A DNA stretch of 53,483 bases from an uncultured Chloroflexota bacterium (GTDB taxonomy: Bacteria > Chloroflexota > Anaerolineae > Aggregatilineales > Phototrophicaceae): contig CAIPFY010000190.1 in assembly GCA_903864435.1 (NCBI GenBank), positions 1 through 53,483 on the forward strand, given 5' to 3'. The position numbers and the translations under genes were made by a program. Of this stretch, positions 1 to 9,502 are shown one piece after another; the first letter of the stretch is position 1, and the number at the start of each line of letters is the position of its first letter. The notes beneath the pieces were generated by a model. That model made no database searches and had not been told where the DNA came from. It was given only the letters and a program-made list of their open reading frames with translations.

Positions 1-82
1 CGACGGGCGCCGATACGGCTTGCAAGGTTTCAGTTGCCACGCTGTTGGGGGTCTCCTGCTGAATTAGGGTAGCTTTTGTCAC
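1..82 (-). CDS. Possible N-terminus of a CDS running off the left window edge (GTG start at 82)
   Basis: Minus strand from 82 is open: VTKATLIQQETPNSVATETLQAVSAPV..., no stop before the window edge. Confidence 0.3.
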   Translation of the reverse strand, partial: MTKATLIQQETPNSVATETLQAVSAPV

Positions 83-144
83 CCGTAGGGACAAGACATC
101 CAGTATAGCGCAGATACAGCTTGACGGTAATGGTGTACCCGCCG

Positions 145-1137
145 CTATCCCCACGTTTCGAGCGCCCATGCCAGTTCGTCCGGCGTGGGCGCATAGTTGC
201 CCACCCGCCGCACCACTAGCCCGCTGGCATAATTCGCCAGCACCGTCGCCGCCTGCAAATCCGCGCCCGCCGCCACCGCCAGCGTCAGCACGGCAATCGT
301 GGTATCGCCCGCGCCCACCGTGTCGAACACATCGGTCACGGCGGGCGCGGCACAGTGCGCCACCGTCGCATCGGCAGCCGCCACTGTCGCCCCTTCCCCG
401 CCGCGTGTGATGACCATGCCACCCGTCAGCCGCAGCCGATCGCACAGTTCCCGCGCCGCCGCCGCGAAATCCGCATCCCCCCGCAGATCGCGCCGCAGAT
501 AGTCCCGCGCCTCGTCCGCGTTGCATTTGACCACCGCGAATCCTTCGTATTTATCGAACTGCCCCTGCGCGTCCGCCGTGAGCAGTTTGCCCGCCGCCCG
601 TTCGCGCACCGCCGCCACCAGCGACGGGGTGAGCAATCCGGTCTGATAATCCGAAAACAGGAGCGCATCGGCAGTCCCTAACCGGCTCTCGATCGCGCCC
701 AAAACCTGCGCCTCGACTGCCGCGCTGATCGCCTGCCGCGAGAGCGTATCCAACCGCGCCAACTGCTGCGGGAAGCGCAAGCCCATGTGCGCCATCAGCC
801 GCATTTTAACGGTGGTCGGGCGCTGTGGATCGGTCACTAAGCCGGAGGTGTCAATCCCGCGTGTGGACAACACACCGCGCAGGGTATCCGCCGCCGCGTC
901 CGCGCCAATCACGCCGATCTGCGCCGCCGCCCCACCCAATCCCACAATGTTCGCCGCCGGATTGCCTGCACCGCCCGGAATATGCTGCCGCGACTCGAAC
1001 TCCAGCACCGGTACCGGCGCTTCGCGGCTGAGACGCGCCGCCCGTCCGGTGAGGTATTCATCGAGGAACACATCCCCGACCACCAGCACCCGTTTACCCG
1101 CCAGCCGCGCAATCCAAACCTTCAGCGACTCAACCAT
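145..1137 (-). CDS. PfkB-family carbohydrate kinase, RfaE domain I-like (D-glycero-beta-D-manno-heptose-7-phosphate kinase-like)
   Basis: VLVVGDVFLDEYLTGRAARLSREAPVPVLEF, PGGAGNPAANI and DTVGAGDTTIAVL motifs typical of RfaE/HldE kinase domains. Confidence 0.85.
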   Translation of the reverse strand: MVESLKVWIARLAGKRVLVVGDVFLDEYLTGRAARLSREAPVPVLEFESRQHIPGGAGNPAANIVGLGGAAAQIGVIGADAAADTLRGVLSTRGIDTSGLVTDPQRPTTVKMRLMAHMGLRFPQQLARLDTLSRQAISAAVEAQVLGAIESRLGTADALLFSDYQTGLLTPSLVAAVRERAAGKLLTADAQGQFDKYEGFAVVKCNADEARDYLRRDLRGDADFAAAARELCDRLRLTGGMVITRGGEGATVAAADATVAHCAAPAVTDVFDTVGAGDTTIAVLTLAVAAGADLQAATVLANYASGLVVRRVGNYAPTPDELAWALETWG

Positions 1138-2935
1138 GCTGCCCTCGCGTTAAAACTGCCCACACAAAGCGCGGCAACCGCAGCATCCGGCGGGCGCGCC
1201 ACGGTTGCAAGTACAGCCGGTACAGCCATTCCAGCCCCGCCTGCCGCATCCACAGTGGCGCACGCGGGATGATGCCCGCCACAAAATCGAACGAGCCGCC
1301 CACGCCCATCGCCATCTTCACGCGCAAACGCGGCAAATTACGGGCGATCCATTTGTCCTGCACCGGTGCGCCGTAGGCTACGAACAGAATATCCGCGCCG
1401 CTGGCATTCACCCGTTCCATAAGCGCGTCTTCGTCGGAGGGCGCAGGGCTGCCAGCATACACGCCCACGATCTGCACGCCGGGGTAACGCGCCCGCAGCA
1501 CGTCCGCCGCTTTCTGCGCGATTCCGGGCGCCGCGCCCAGCATGAACAAGCGCCAGCCTTCCCACGCCGCCCGTTCCGCGATGATCGGCAGGCCGTCCTA
1601 GCCGGTCACGCGCTCCGGCAAGGACGTACCCAAGCGCCGCCCCGCCCACAACAGCCCCACGCCATCCGGCACGCACAAATCCGCCCGTAACAGAATGTTC
1701 TTGAACAGCACATCATCCTGCGCGATCATGGCAAATTCCGGGTTGATGGTGCAGACATGCCGCGCCGTATCGCCCTTCACCCACGCGCCGATCATTTCCA
1801 GCCATTCGGCATAGGTGATCGCGTCCACCGGCAGGCCGAGTATACGCGCCCGTTTCGTCCCGACAGGCACTTTCGGTAGGGGTTCGGGGGGCGCGTCCAC
1901 GCCATCCAGCAGCCGCAGCGCCGCCGCCGTCACCTGCTCCGGCGTGACCATGCGCATACACGTCCGCGCCGCACAGCCTTCACGCAGGCCAATCGCGTGT
2001 CCTACATAGCTACACGGGCTGCACTCCGGCGCACTGCGAACGATCTCCGAACGCCCCTGCGGAGTCCATGCGCCCCATGCAGCCGCGTTGCTCGGCCCGA
2101 ACACCGCCACCACAGGCGCACCCGCCGCCGCCGCGAGGTGCATCACGCCGCTATCCGCGCCAATGAACACATCCGCGCTACGTAGCACGCCCACCAGTTG
2201 CGGGAGCGTGGTCTTGCCGCTGATGTCCAGCGCGGGGGCGCTCAACTGCGCCTGCACCGCCGCCGTATCATCGCCAGCGCCGCCCACCAGCACGATCTCC
2301 GCGCCGCGCTCATGCCGCAACCGTTCCGCCACCGCCGCGAACTTCGCCGCATCCCAGCGCCGCGCCAGACTGTAGCCGCCGCTGCCAGCATGAATCACCA
2401 CACGCGGGACGGTTTTGGGCGGCAACGGCGGCGGTGCGCTGGCAACCTGCGCCGGACGCACCGCGCTGGACGCGCCCAACAGCGCCACCAAGCGCAGCCA
2501 GTATTCGGCCTGATGGTACGCGCCGAAACCCTGATCCGGCAGGCGTTCGGTCAGGAACCAGCCGTTGCCGTTCTCCAGCCCGATGCGCCGCCGCGCCCCG
2601 CTGCCAAACGCGATCAACGCGAATTTGAGCGTCCCGGCCTTGAGCGTGAAATGATGCAGGAACAGCACGGTGTCATAGCGCCCGCCGCGCAGCGCCCACA
2701 CCCGCCGCAACAGCGCGGGCGAGAGCAACGAACGGGGACGGCTGAACGCCTCACGCTCGAACACGATGAGCGCGTCCACCAGCCCCGTGCCTTCGATGAG
2801 GGCGGCGCTGTGGGCGTGTGCCAGCAGCGTGAGGTGTGCATCGGGGCGTGCTTCGCGCAGGGCAGCCAGCGCCGGAGTCGCCAGCACCAGATCGCCAATA
2901 TCGGCTAACTGCACGATCAAAATACGTTCGTTCAT
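1130..2935 (-). pseudogene. GT9 (heptosyltransferase-like) fused to WecG/TagA/CpsF glycosyltransferase, interrupted by an in-frame TAG at 1598-1600
   Basis: ORF 1598..2935 has a GT9 domain then the WecG N-half ending ...LGTSLPERVTG*. The same frame continues DGLPIIAERAAWEGWRLFMLGAAPGIAQ... to 1130, which is the WecG C-half. Confidence 0.8.
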
Positions 2936-2938
2936 AGT

Positions 2939-4024
2939 TCAACCATTCGCGGCGGATTCCAGCGCGGCTAACGCTTGCCGTCCTGCCTCCGCCCACGAGA
3001 AGCGCCGCGCTTGCGCCCGTCCACGCTCAATCAACGACTCGCGCAGTCCGGCCTCGTCGGTCAGGCGGCTCAGTGCCGCCGTGATGCTCTCCACCGCCAG
3101 CGGGTCAACCAGCAAGCCGGCCTCACCCACCAGTTCCGGCAAGCTGGAGGTGCGGCTGGCGATAACAGGCGCACCGCACCACATGGCCTCGATGACCGGA
3201 AAGCCGAAGCCCTCGTACAGGCTAGGGAAAACCAGCGCCAGCGCCCCGCTGAGGAGCGCCCCTTTGTCCTGTTCATCTATATAGCCGATGAGATGCACCC
3301 CCAGCTGCCCTTCTGCCCATGCCGGATCGTACAGCCAGCCCTTGCCGCCGACCAACACCAGCGCCGTCTCGTCGGCGGGATGAGCTGCCCGCCACTGTTG
3401 ATAGGCGGCGACCAGACGGGCGATATTCTTGCGCGGTTGCAGCGTGCCGATGAACAGGAAGTAGCGCGGCGGCAAGCGGTACTTGTCCGCGACGGCCTGC
3501 CTATCGCCCATCACAGGCGCATCCACGCCGGGGTAAACCGTGCGAATCTTGGCGGGGGCTGTACCATAAAAACGCGAGAGATCGGCAGCGGTAGCCTGCG
3601 AATCGGCAAGGATGACGGCAGCGCGGGCGGCGCTGAAACGGGTGGTCAGGTCGAGATAGGCACGCTGACGGGCGGGATGCGCTTGCGGGAACATTTTGAA
3701 GCCCAGATCATGCACCGTGACGACCGCCCGCCCCGGAAACACAAACGGGAGCGTGTGCGCGGGGACGAACGTCACATCCGGGCGATCCTGCCACAGCGCC
3801 GCCGCAAAGCGCACATGCGTCCACGCCCGCGCCAGCGGAATCACTTGCTGCCGCACACGCGGCATAGAGGGAAACAAATCCGGCGCGGGGGCATCACGGA
3901 AATACAGGGTGATGTCGTGGGCGGTGTTGGCTTGCAGCAAGGCGCGAATCAACTGAATCGCATACTGTTCCGTACCCGTCACTCGCCGCACCGTGCAGCG
4001 ACTGGCATCAATGGCAATCCGCAC
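2939..4024 (-). CDS. Glycosyltransferase family 4 (group 1)
   Basis: IDASRCTVRRVTGTEQYAIQLIRAL, FIGTLQPRKNIARLVAAY, PSLYEGFGFPVIEAMWCGAPVIAS motifs; GTG start at 4024 overlaps the upstream gene's stop. Confidence 0.88.
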   Translation of the reverse strand: MRIAIDASRCTVRRVTGTEQYAIQLIRALLQANTAHDITLYFRDAPAPDLFPSMPRVRQQVIPLARAWTHVRFAAALWQDRPDVTFVPAHTLPFVFPGRAVVTVHDLGFKMFPQAHPARQRAYLDLTTRFSAARAAVILADSQATAADLSRFYGTAPAKIRTVYPGVDAPVMGDRQAVADKYRLPPRYFLFIGTLQPRKNIARLVAAYQQWRAAHPADETALVLVGGKGWLYDPAWAEGQLGVHLIGYIDEQDKGALLSGALALVFPSLYEGFGFPVIEAMWCGAPVIASRTSSLPELVGEAGLLVDPLAVESITAALSRLTDEAGLRESLIERGRAQARRFSWAEAGRQALAALESAANG

Positions 4025-4914
4025 TAGCGCCGCTGCCTGTTGAAACGGGGAAGGATGAGCAGCACGACCACGACGACCAGCGGCAACGGCCACCATGCCG
4101 CCAGTGCGGTCATCAGTTCAGCCGGAGCCGCACCGAGCATGACCAGCAGGCCGACCAACCCCGCCACCACCAGCGCCAATCCGGGGAAAAACAGGCGACG
4201 ATCCGCAGGGCGCGACAGCAGCCCTGCCAGCATGATCGCCACGCCGGGGGCGACCACCAGTAAAGGCCAACCGTCCGCAAGGCCATCCGGCAGCGCAGGC
4301 GCAGCGAGGAACACGCCCCCCGCCAGCAGCAGCGTGAGCGCCAAGAACAGCGCCCCCCGCGCCCACCGTCCCGAAGACAGCCAGCGCGATAGGAAAATGA
4401 GCGCCAAGCCGCCCATCAGCGCCGCCGCCAGCGCATCGCCCGAAGGCGCGTTGGCGGTGGTGTAGCTGAACGTCAGCCACACGCCCAGCGCGATCAGCAC
4501 CAGACCGGGCACGACCGAGGCCAGCCCCCCGCGTTTGAGCAGCAAGCGCGGCGGCACGGGGAAATAGCGTTCGGGGTGGCGCACGCGGTCAATGGCCTCG
4601 GCTTTGGCCTGCGCCTCGGCTTCGGCATGGGCAATCCGCGCCTGCTCCGCCGCTTCGCGCTCGGCAACCATGTCGCTCAGGCCAGAAACCGCCGCCAATG
4701 CCGCCTCAATATCGAGGCTGCCGCTATCCGACATCTCGAAGGACTCGGCTGGAGACTCCGGTTCTAGCGCGAACGGACGCAAATCCGGCGGCGCATAACG
4801 CAGGTCATCATCCGGCAAGTCGCCCGCCCGCAGCGGCACATCACGCGAATCATCTTCTACAGACGATTCGCCCGGTTCAAGGTCAGGGGTGAGGTCGTGT
4901 TCATCGTTAGTCAT
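4024..4914 (-). CDS. Hypothetical multi-pass membrane protein
   Basis: Acidic N-terminus, then several hydrophobic segments; start MTNDEHDLTP at 4914. Confidence 0.65.
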   Translation of the reverse strand: MTNDEHDLTPDLEPGESSVEDDSRDVPLRAGDLPDDDLRYAPPDLRPFALEPESPAESFEMSDSGSLDIEAALAAVSGLSDMVAEREAAEQARIAHAEAEAQAKAEAIDRVRHPERYFPVPPRLLLKRGGLASVVPGLVLIALGVWLTFSYTTANAPSGDALAAALMGGLALIFLSRWLSSGRWARGALFLALTLLLAGGVFLAAPALPDGLADGWPLLVVAPGVAIMLAGLLSRPADRRLFFPGLALVVAGLVGLLVMLGAAPAELMTALAAWWPLPLVVVVVLLILPRFNRQRR

Positions 4915-5013
4915 GGCAAATATTGTGTCTGTTTTCAGGCCGCCGCGCAAGCCTATTCCGCGCCAAATGAACCTTGCGATGACATTCTGAAGCCGCTATA
5001 ATGCCTTCTATTC

Positions 5014-5085
5014 GGCGACGTGGCCAAGTGGTAAGGCAAGGCTCTGCAAAAGCCTGATGCGCCGGTTCAAATCCGGCCGTCGCCT
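5014..5085 (+). tRNA. tRNA-Cys (anticodon GCA)
   Basis: Acceptor GGCGACG/CGTCGCC, anticodon stem AGGCT/AGCCT with loop CTGCAAA, T-arm CCGGTTCAAATCCGG, U discriminator. Confidence 0.93.
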
Positions 5086-5118
5086 CAAAAAAGGTGAGTT
5101 CACACTCACCTTTTTGAG
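5084..5118. terminator. Near-symmetric (bidirectional) intrinsic terminator after tRNA-Cys
   Basis: CTCAAAAAAGGTGAG-TTCACA-CTCACCTTTTTGAG. Confidence 0.85.
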
Positions 5119-5179
5119 TCCATGCAGACCAATTTTGCAGTCCCGCAAGATTGGGGACTTTACAAAGTTATAAAACGGC

Positions 5180-5220
5180 GTATGATCGTTTTTGTGGGGT
5201 GCAAAGACCCCACACGTTTT
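5180..5220 (+). terminator. Terminator/attenuator-like hairpin upstream of the structured leader
   Basis: TGTGGGGT-gcaaag-ACCCCACA followed by CGTTTTG. Confidence 0.45.
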
Positions 5221-5258
5221 GTATAGATAAGGCAAAGAAAGAGATCATGACCGAGGGT

Positions 5259-5464
5259 GGCAGTATTCACAAGGAACAGCCGCACTTAGCTGGCGGCGAT
5301 AACGCACCCCGGAGCTAACCTCCTCCCGCAAAAATGCGCCACGAGGTAACGCTCCCCGCGTTACCGCCGCCTCAAGTGGTGTTGTTCCACACGCAGAGAC
5401 AACTGAATAACGACTTTTCCGGTTGATTCGTGTGGGCATTTCCGATACATCGGTGATGTCTGCC
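5259..5464 (+). ncRNA. Candidate structured 5' leader / cis-regulatory RNA upstream of DUF1003 gene (unassigned class)
   Basis: Nested pairing: GGCAG(5259-5263)/CTGCC(5460-5464), TCAC(5267-5270)/GTGA(5453-5456), GGAA(5273-5276)/TTCC(5440-5443), GCCGC/GCGGC, GGAG/CTCC, CGCA-AAAA-TGCG(5327-5338), GGTAACGC/GCGTTACC(5345-5365), CCACACG(5387-5393)/CGTGTGG(5429-5435). RBS and ATG at 5480-5492. Confidence 0.5.
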
Positions 5465-5489
5465 CCTAGCAAATGCTATGGAGGACAGA

Positions 5490-6128
5490 ATGTACAACGA
5501 TCTGCTGCTGAACCGTATTGTGGCTGCGGCACCTATTGACGACGCTGATGAGCGCGTTCAGGAACTCATTGACGAAATCGAAGAACTCAAGAGTCTTCTC
5601 AGCCCGGAAGCGCAGGCGCTGATTAGCGATCTGCGTCCGCGCATCGTCACCGACGATGTGTACGAGGAGATGGACGAACGCTCATCGCTGGGCGAACGGA
5701 TGGCGGACAAGCTTTCCACGTTGGCCGGTAGCTGGCGCTTCATCATCTTTTTCTGTATTTTGATGGCGGTGTGGATCAGCATTAACGCCTACATGGGCGC
5801 GGAAGCCTTCGACCCGTTCCCGTTCATTCTGCTCAACCTCGCGCTTAGTACGCTGGCCGCGCTGCAAGCGCCGGTCATTTTGATGTCGCAAAACCGTCAG
5901 GCGGCGAAAGATCGGGCGGTCGCGCAGAATGATTATCAAGTCAACCTGAAAAACGAAGTGGAAATCGCTGACCTGCACCGCAAGATTGACACGCTCACCG
6001 ACGCGCTGACCATGCAGACCCGGCTGGTGAACGCGCTGGTGGAAGCCCGCCGCAAAGAACTGAGCGCCACTGTGCGGGCGATGGAAAGCACCCGCATTCA
6101 TAATGGCAACGGCCTGACCGTCGAATAG
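5490..6128 (+). CDS. DUF1003 family membrane protein
   Basis: LAGSWRFIIFFCILMAVWISINAYMG...FDPFPFILLNLALSTLAALQAPVILMSQNRQAAKDR is the DUF1003 signature; RBS GGAGGA before ATG 5490. Confidence 0.9.
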   Translation: MYNDLLLNRIVAAAPIDDADERVQELIDEIEELKSLLSPEAQALISDLRPRIVTDDVYEEMDERSSLGERMADKLSTLAGSWRFIIFFCILMAVWISINAYMGAEAFDPFPFILLNLALSTLAALQAPVILMSQNRQAAKDRAVAQNDYQVNLKNEVEIADLHRKIDTLTDALTMQTRLVNALVEARRKELSATVRAMESTRIHNGNGLTVE

Positions 6129-6150
6129 CCCCGCGCCGCCTGACCCACCC

Positions 6151-6188
6151 GCCCCGCGCTGTTCCCGAACGGACGCGGGGCGTTTTTT
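6151..6188 (+). terminator. Intrinsic terminator after DUF1003 gene
   Basis: GCCCCGCG...CGCGGGGC followed by GTTTTTT. Confidence 0.8.
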
Positions 6189-6289
6189 GTCTTGAAGCCG
6201 CCACAATGGTCTATCGTGGCGCTAGAAAGAGTGGACTGAAACAGGAAAGATGATAGGGCGATCACAATTGTCAGGGGGATGGGGGAATC

Positions 6290-6859
6290 ATGAGCCGCGA
6301 TTATGCCAATCAAGCGCCTGCCGAAGTGCGCCGCAGCGACCGCGCCGTAGAGGATACCGCATGGATCGAGGACTTCCTGCGGCGAGCGCCCGTCGGGATG
6401 CTGGCAACCGTCCACGAAGGGCAACCGTTCATCAACAGCAACCTGTTCGTGTACGATGCCGCCGCCCATGCGATTTACATGCACACGGCACGGGTGGGGC
6501 GCACCCGCGCCAATGTGGAACTCGAAGAACGGGTATGCTTCAGCATCAGCGACATGGGGCGACTGTTGCCGGCCCCGGAAGCGTTAGAATTCAGTGTGGA
6601 ATATTCGGGCGTGGTGGTGTTCGGGCGGGCGCGGGTGATCGAAGACACGGTGGAAGCCAAACATGCCTTACAACTGCTGCTGGATAAATACTTCCCGCAT
6701 CTGAAGCCGGATGTGGACTACCGTTCGACCACCGACGATGAACTGGCGCGCACCGCCGTCTACAAGATCGAAATTGACGAGTGGAGTGGCAAGCGCAAGA
6801 AGGTGGATGGGGACTTCCCCGGCGCATTCTACTACGGGGAGCAGCCGGTCAGTGAGTGA
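6290..6859 (+). CDS. Pyridoxamine 5'-phosphate oxidase-like (split-barrel flavin-binding) protein
   Basis: [49 protein letters not shown]. Confidence 0.8.
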   Translation: MSRDYANQAPAEVRRSDRAVEDTAWIEDFLRRAPVGMLATVHEGQPFINSNLFVYDAAAHAIYMHTARVGRTRANVELEERVCFSISDMGRLLPAPEALEFSVEYSGVVVFGRARVIEDTVEAKHALQLLLDKYFPHLKPDVDYRSTTDDELARTAVYKIEIDEWSGKRKKVDGDFPGAFYYGEQPVSE

Positions 6860-7586
6860 AATACCCACCCGTAAAAGCGAATTTATAACCGGCGTTCGGG
6901 ATACGCTGCCGCTGGTGCTAGGAGCCATTCCCTTCGGGATTATCTTCGGTGCACTGGCGGTCAACAGCGGCCTGTCGCTTCTAGGCGGCATGGGATTGTC
7001 GTTGTTCGTGTTCGCCGGATCGTCGCAGTTCATCGCTTCCGGGCTGGTAACGCAGGGTGTGGGGCTGGGGCTGATTATCCTGACCACGTTCATTGTGAAC
7101 CTGCGCCACGCGCTGTACAGCGCCACCCTCGCGCCGCATGTGAAGGGGCTGCCGCAAAAATGGCTGCTCCCGCTGGGCTTCTGGCTGACCGATGAGACCT
7201 TCGCTGTGGTGATTGGTCGCTACAGCCGCACCGACGATTCGCCCTACAAGCACTGGTACTATCTGGGTTCCGCCGTCATCATGTACACCAACTGGCAGTT
7301 GTGTACGCTGATCGGTCTGGTGGCAGGACAGGCTATTCCCGATATGCGAAGTTGGGGGCTGGATTTCGCCATGACGGTCACGTTTATCGGCATCGTTGTG
7401 GTGCAGTTACGGAACCGCCCGATGGTCGTGGCGGCAATCGTAGCCGGAGCCTGCGCGGTGGCCTTCAACGGTATGCCGAACAAAATGGGCTTGTTCCTAT
7501 CGGCGTTGGTGGGCGTGATCGCCGGCATGGTCGCAGAATCGCTTCTGCCGGATGTGCCGCCTGTACGGGAGGCCAAGCATGAATGA
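6852..7586 (+). CDS. azlC: AzlC family branched-chain amino acid permease
   Basis: [27 protein letters not shown]...FAGSSQFIA...[13 protein letters not shown]; likely GTG start at 6852, overlapping the upstream stop. Confidence 0.87.
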   Translation: MSEIPTRKSEFITGVRDTLPLVLGAIPFGIIFGALAVNSGLSLLGGMGLSLFVFAGSSQFIASGLVTQGVGLGLIILTTFIVNLRHALYSATLAPHVKGLPQKWLLPLGFWLTDETFAVVIGRYSRTDDSPYKHWYYLGSAVIMYTNWQLCTLIGLVAGQAIPDMRSWGLDFAMTVTFIGIVVVQLRNRPMVVAAIVAGACAVAFNGMPNKMGLFLSALVGVIAGMVAESLLPDVPPVREAKHE

Positions 7587-7902
7587 AGTCGCCCTCATCA
7601 TCGGCATGATGCTGGTGACGTTCCTGCCGCGCTACGGCGTGATGGCGCTGCTAGGGCGCGTGGAAATGCCCAAGCCGGTGTTTCGGGCGTTGCGCTTTGT
7701 GCCGCCGGCTGTCCTGTCGGCGATCATCGTGCCGACGATGGTCTTCAACCGTCAGGGCGAGTTTGACCTCAGCCTTCAAAATAGCGCCCTGATCGCTGGC
7801 CTCATCTCGATCTTTGTCGCATGGCGCACCCGCAACGTGCTGCTCACCATCCTGATCGGCATGACGGCGCTGTGGCTGTGGCGGGCGCTGGTGGGGGGAT
7901 AA
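7579..7902 (+). CDS. azlD: AzlD domain protein
   Basis: Small hydrophobic protein immediately after azl[28 protein letters not shown]...[16 protein letters not shown]. Confidence 0.85.
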   Translation: MNEVALIIGMMLVTFLPRYGVMALLGRVEMPKPVFRALRFVPPAVLSAIIVPTMVFNRQGEFDLSLQNSALIAGLISIFVAWRTRNVLLTILIGMTALWLWRALVGG

Positions 7903-7966
7903 TGCACCAGCCCTCTCTCCGCACAGGAGAAAGGGCCGGAAAAAGACGATAGGACAGCACGAAGGC

Positions 7967-9502
7967 TTATCCGCCCCCGCCGCTGAGGACAGCCACCACC
8001 ACACGCGGCGTGATGAACGCCTCGATGAACGCGGCCAGCAGCAGGCCGGGAATCACGATGCCGAGGGCGATCCGCACCGTCTGCCCCACCGCCAGCGTCC
8101 ACCCCTGCCCGACGGTCATGCCTTTGGGCGGGCGGGTGATAATCGCGCCCAAGCGGAAGGAAGCCGCCGCCGCCAGCACGATCACCGGAATTTCGATCAC
8201 GCCATGCGTGAGCAGCCCCGCGTAGAGGAACGTCGGGTTATACCCTGCGATATACACCTGACTGAACAGATAGCCGATCACCGCGTACACCGTTGGTGTG
8301 AGGATGACAGCGGCAATGCCGAAGGTGAAGATGGCGAGGACGAGCGCCGCCAACAGGATGCGCCCGTTCTGCCACACAATGAACAGCAGCGTGCCGGTCG
8401 AAGTGGGGATGGAAGTATAGCGCCCTAGCATGGTGGCGGCCTGATTCATCGAAGCATCCTTCGGCAAATTCAGCTGCCATTCAGGGGCTTGCCCGATGGC
8501 CCAACCCGCCACAAATGCCACCACAAACACCCCCGCCGTAATCCAGATGGCCGGGCCGAGCGCCTTCACCGCCCCGAACACCCCGCCGTACCATTCGCGC
8601 AGGTTGCGGGCAGGCGTGCCACGATTATCCACCGCACGGGTCATGCGCCAGATGTTGCGAAGCACGCTGCGCAGGTTTAACTGGTCAATGGTGCGCCCCA
8701 GCAGTTCTTCGCGGTTGAAGATGCTGTTGCCCAAGCGCAGTAGCAATATCACCGCCACCACCATCCCCACAATGATCGCCCACAGCGCGGTGATTCCGCG
8801 TGGCGAATCCGTATCCGGCGCGAGGAACATCACAATGCTTTCCACCTGAATCAGCAGCGTCATCGGGATAACGATGAAACTGGCAAGCAGGTTCGCGGCG
8901 CGGGTGCTGGTCGTCTGGCTGGACACCACCACCGCGCCCGTCACCATCACCAGCGCCTGCACGATGGTCAGCATGACGATCTGCACCACCAGCGCCGGTT
9001 GGGGCCGCCATGCCACCTCGCCCGCCACCAGACTGATGAGATAGACCGCCATCCCGCCAAGGCTGGAGAGCAGCGGCGGAATCATGGCCGCCAGCGTTTT
9101 GCCGATGTACAACTCGGTGTTGGAAAGCGGCGTACTGAGCAGCGGTTCGAGGCTTCGGCGCTCTTTTTCGCCCACAAAGGTTTCGAGCGCGATCACCAGC
9201 GAGATTGAGATGGGGAAGAAGCCGACGATCATAAGCAGGAAGGGGATGGTACGTTCGCCCACCACTTCCGCGCCATAACCGGCCACAAATTCAGCGAAAC
9301 GTCCGGCGACGAACTGCGCGAGAAACGGGAACAGAAAAGTGAGGATGACAATTGGAGCGATAATACGCCAATCGCGGAAACTGTCGCGCACTTCGCGGCG
9401 GGTGATGATGAGCGCATTCCCCATCGTGTGATGTAAACGGGCATGCCAACCGGCATCCGGTGGCAAATTCAGGGTGTCAAGCGGATTAACGCTGATCGTC
9501 AT
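7967..9502 (-). CDS. ABC-2 type transporter permease with SpoIIM-like C-terminal domain
   Basis: NatB-like N-half (ITRREVRDSFRDWRIIAPIVILTFLFPF...GEKERRSLEPLLSTPLSNTELYIGK); C-half with YLFSQVYIAGYNPTFLYAGLLTHGVIEIPVIVLAAAASFRLG. Confidence 0.8.
   Translation of the reverse strand: MTISVNPLDTLNLPPDAGWHARLHHTMGNALIITRREVRDSFRDWRIIAPIVILTFLFPFLAQFVAGRFAEFVAGYGAEVVGERTIPFLLMIVGFFPISISLVIALETFVGEKERRSLEPLLSTPLSNTELYIGKTLAAMIPPLLSSLGGMAVYLISLVAGEVAWRPQPALVVQIVMLTIVQALVMVTGAVVVSSQTTSTRAANLLASFIVIPMTLLIQVESIVMFLAPDTDSPRGITALWAIIVGMVVAVILLLRLGNSIFNREELLGRTIDQLNLRSVLRNIWRMTRAVDNRGTPARNLREWYGGVFGAVKALGPAIWITAGVFVVAFVAGWAIGQAPEWQLNLPKDASMNQAATMLGRYTSIPTSTGTLLFIVWQNGRILLAALVLAIFTFGIAAVILTPTVYAVIGYLFSQVYIAGYNPTFLYAGLLTHGVIEIPVIVLAAAASFRLGAIITRPPKGMTVGQGWTLAVGQTVRIALGIVIPGLLLAAFIEAFITPRVVVAVLSGGGG

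Noticed and set aside
1598-1600. Global TAG recoding (pyrrolysine or alternative code)
   Set aside because: Other well-supported genes in the window end in TAG without homologous extension; the single site is better explained by mutation, error or local readthrough.
2975-4027. 350-aa plus-strand ORF
   Set aside because: Antisense to a well-supported GT4 gene; composition is that of a shadow ORF.
5259-5464. 6S RNA, tmRNA or RNase P RNA
   Set aside because: Multi-branched inner hairpins do not fit the long 6S rod; no tRNA-like ends or tag ORF; none of the RNase P conserved motifs were recognised.
5245-5472. 75-aa minus-strand ORF over the DUF1003 leader
   Set aside because: No recognisable domain; the stretch is better explained by RNA secondary structure on the plus strand.
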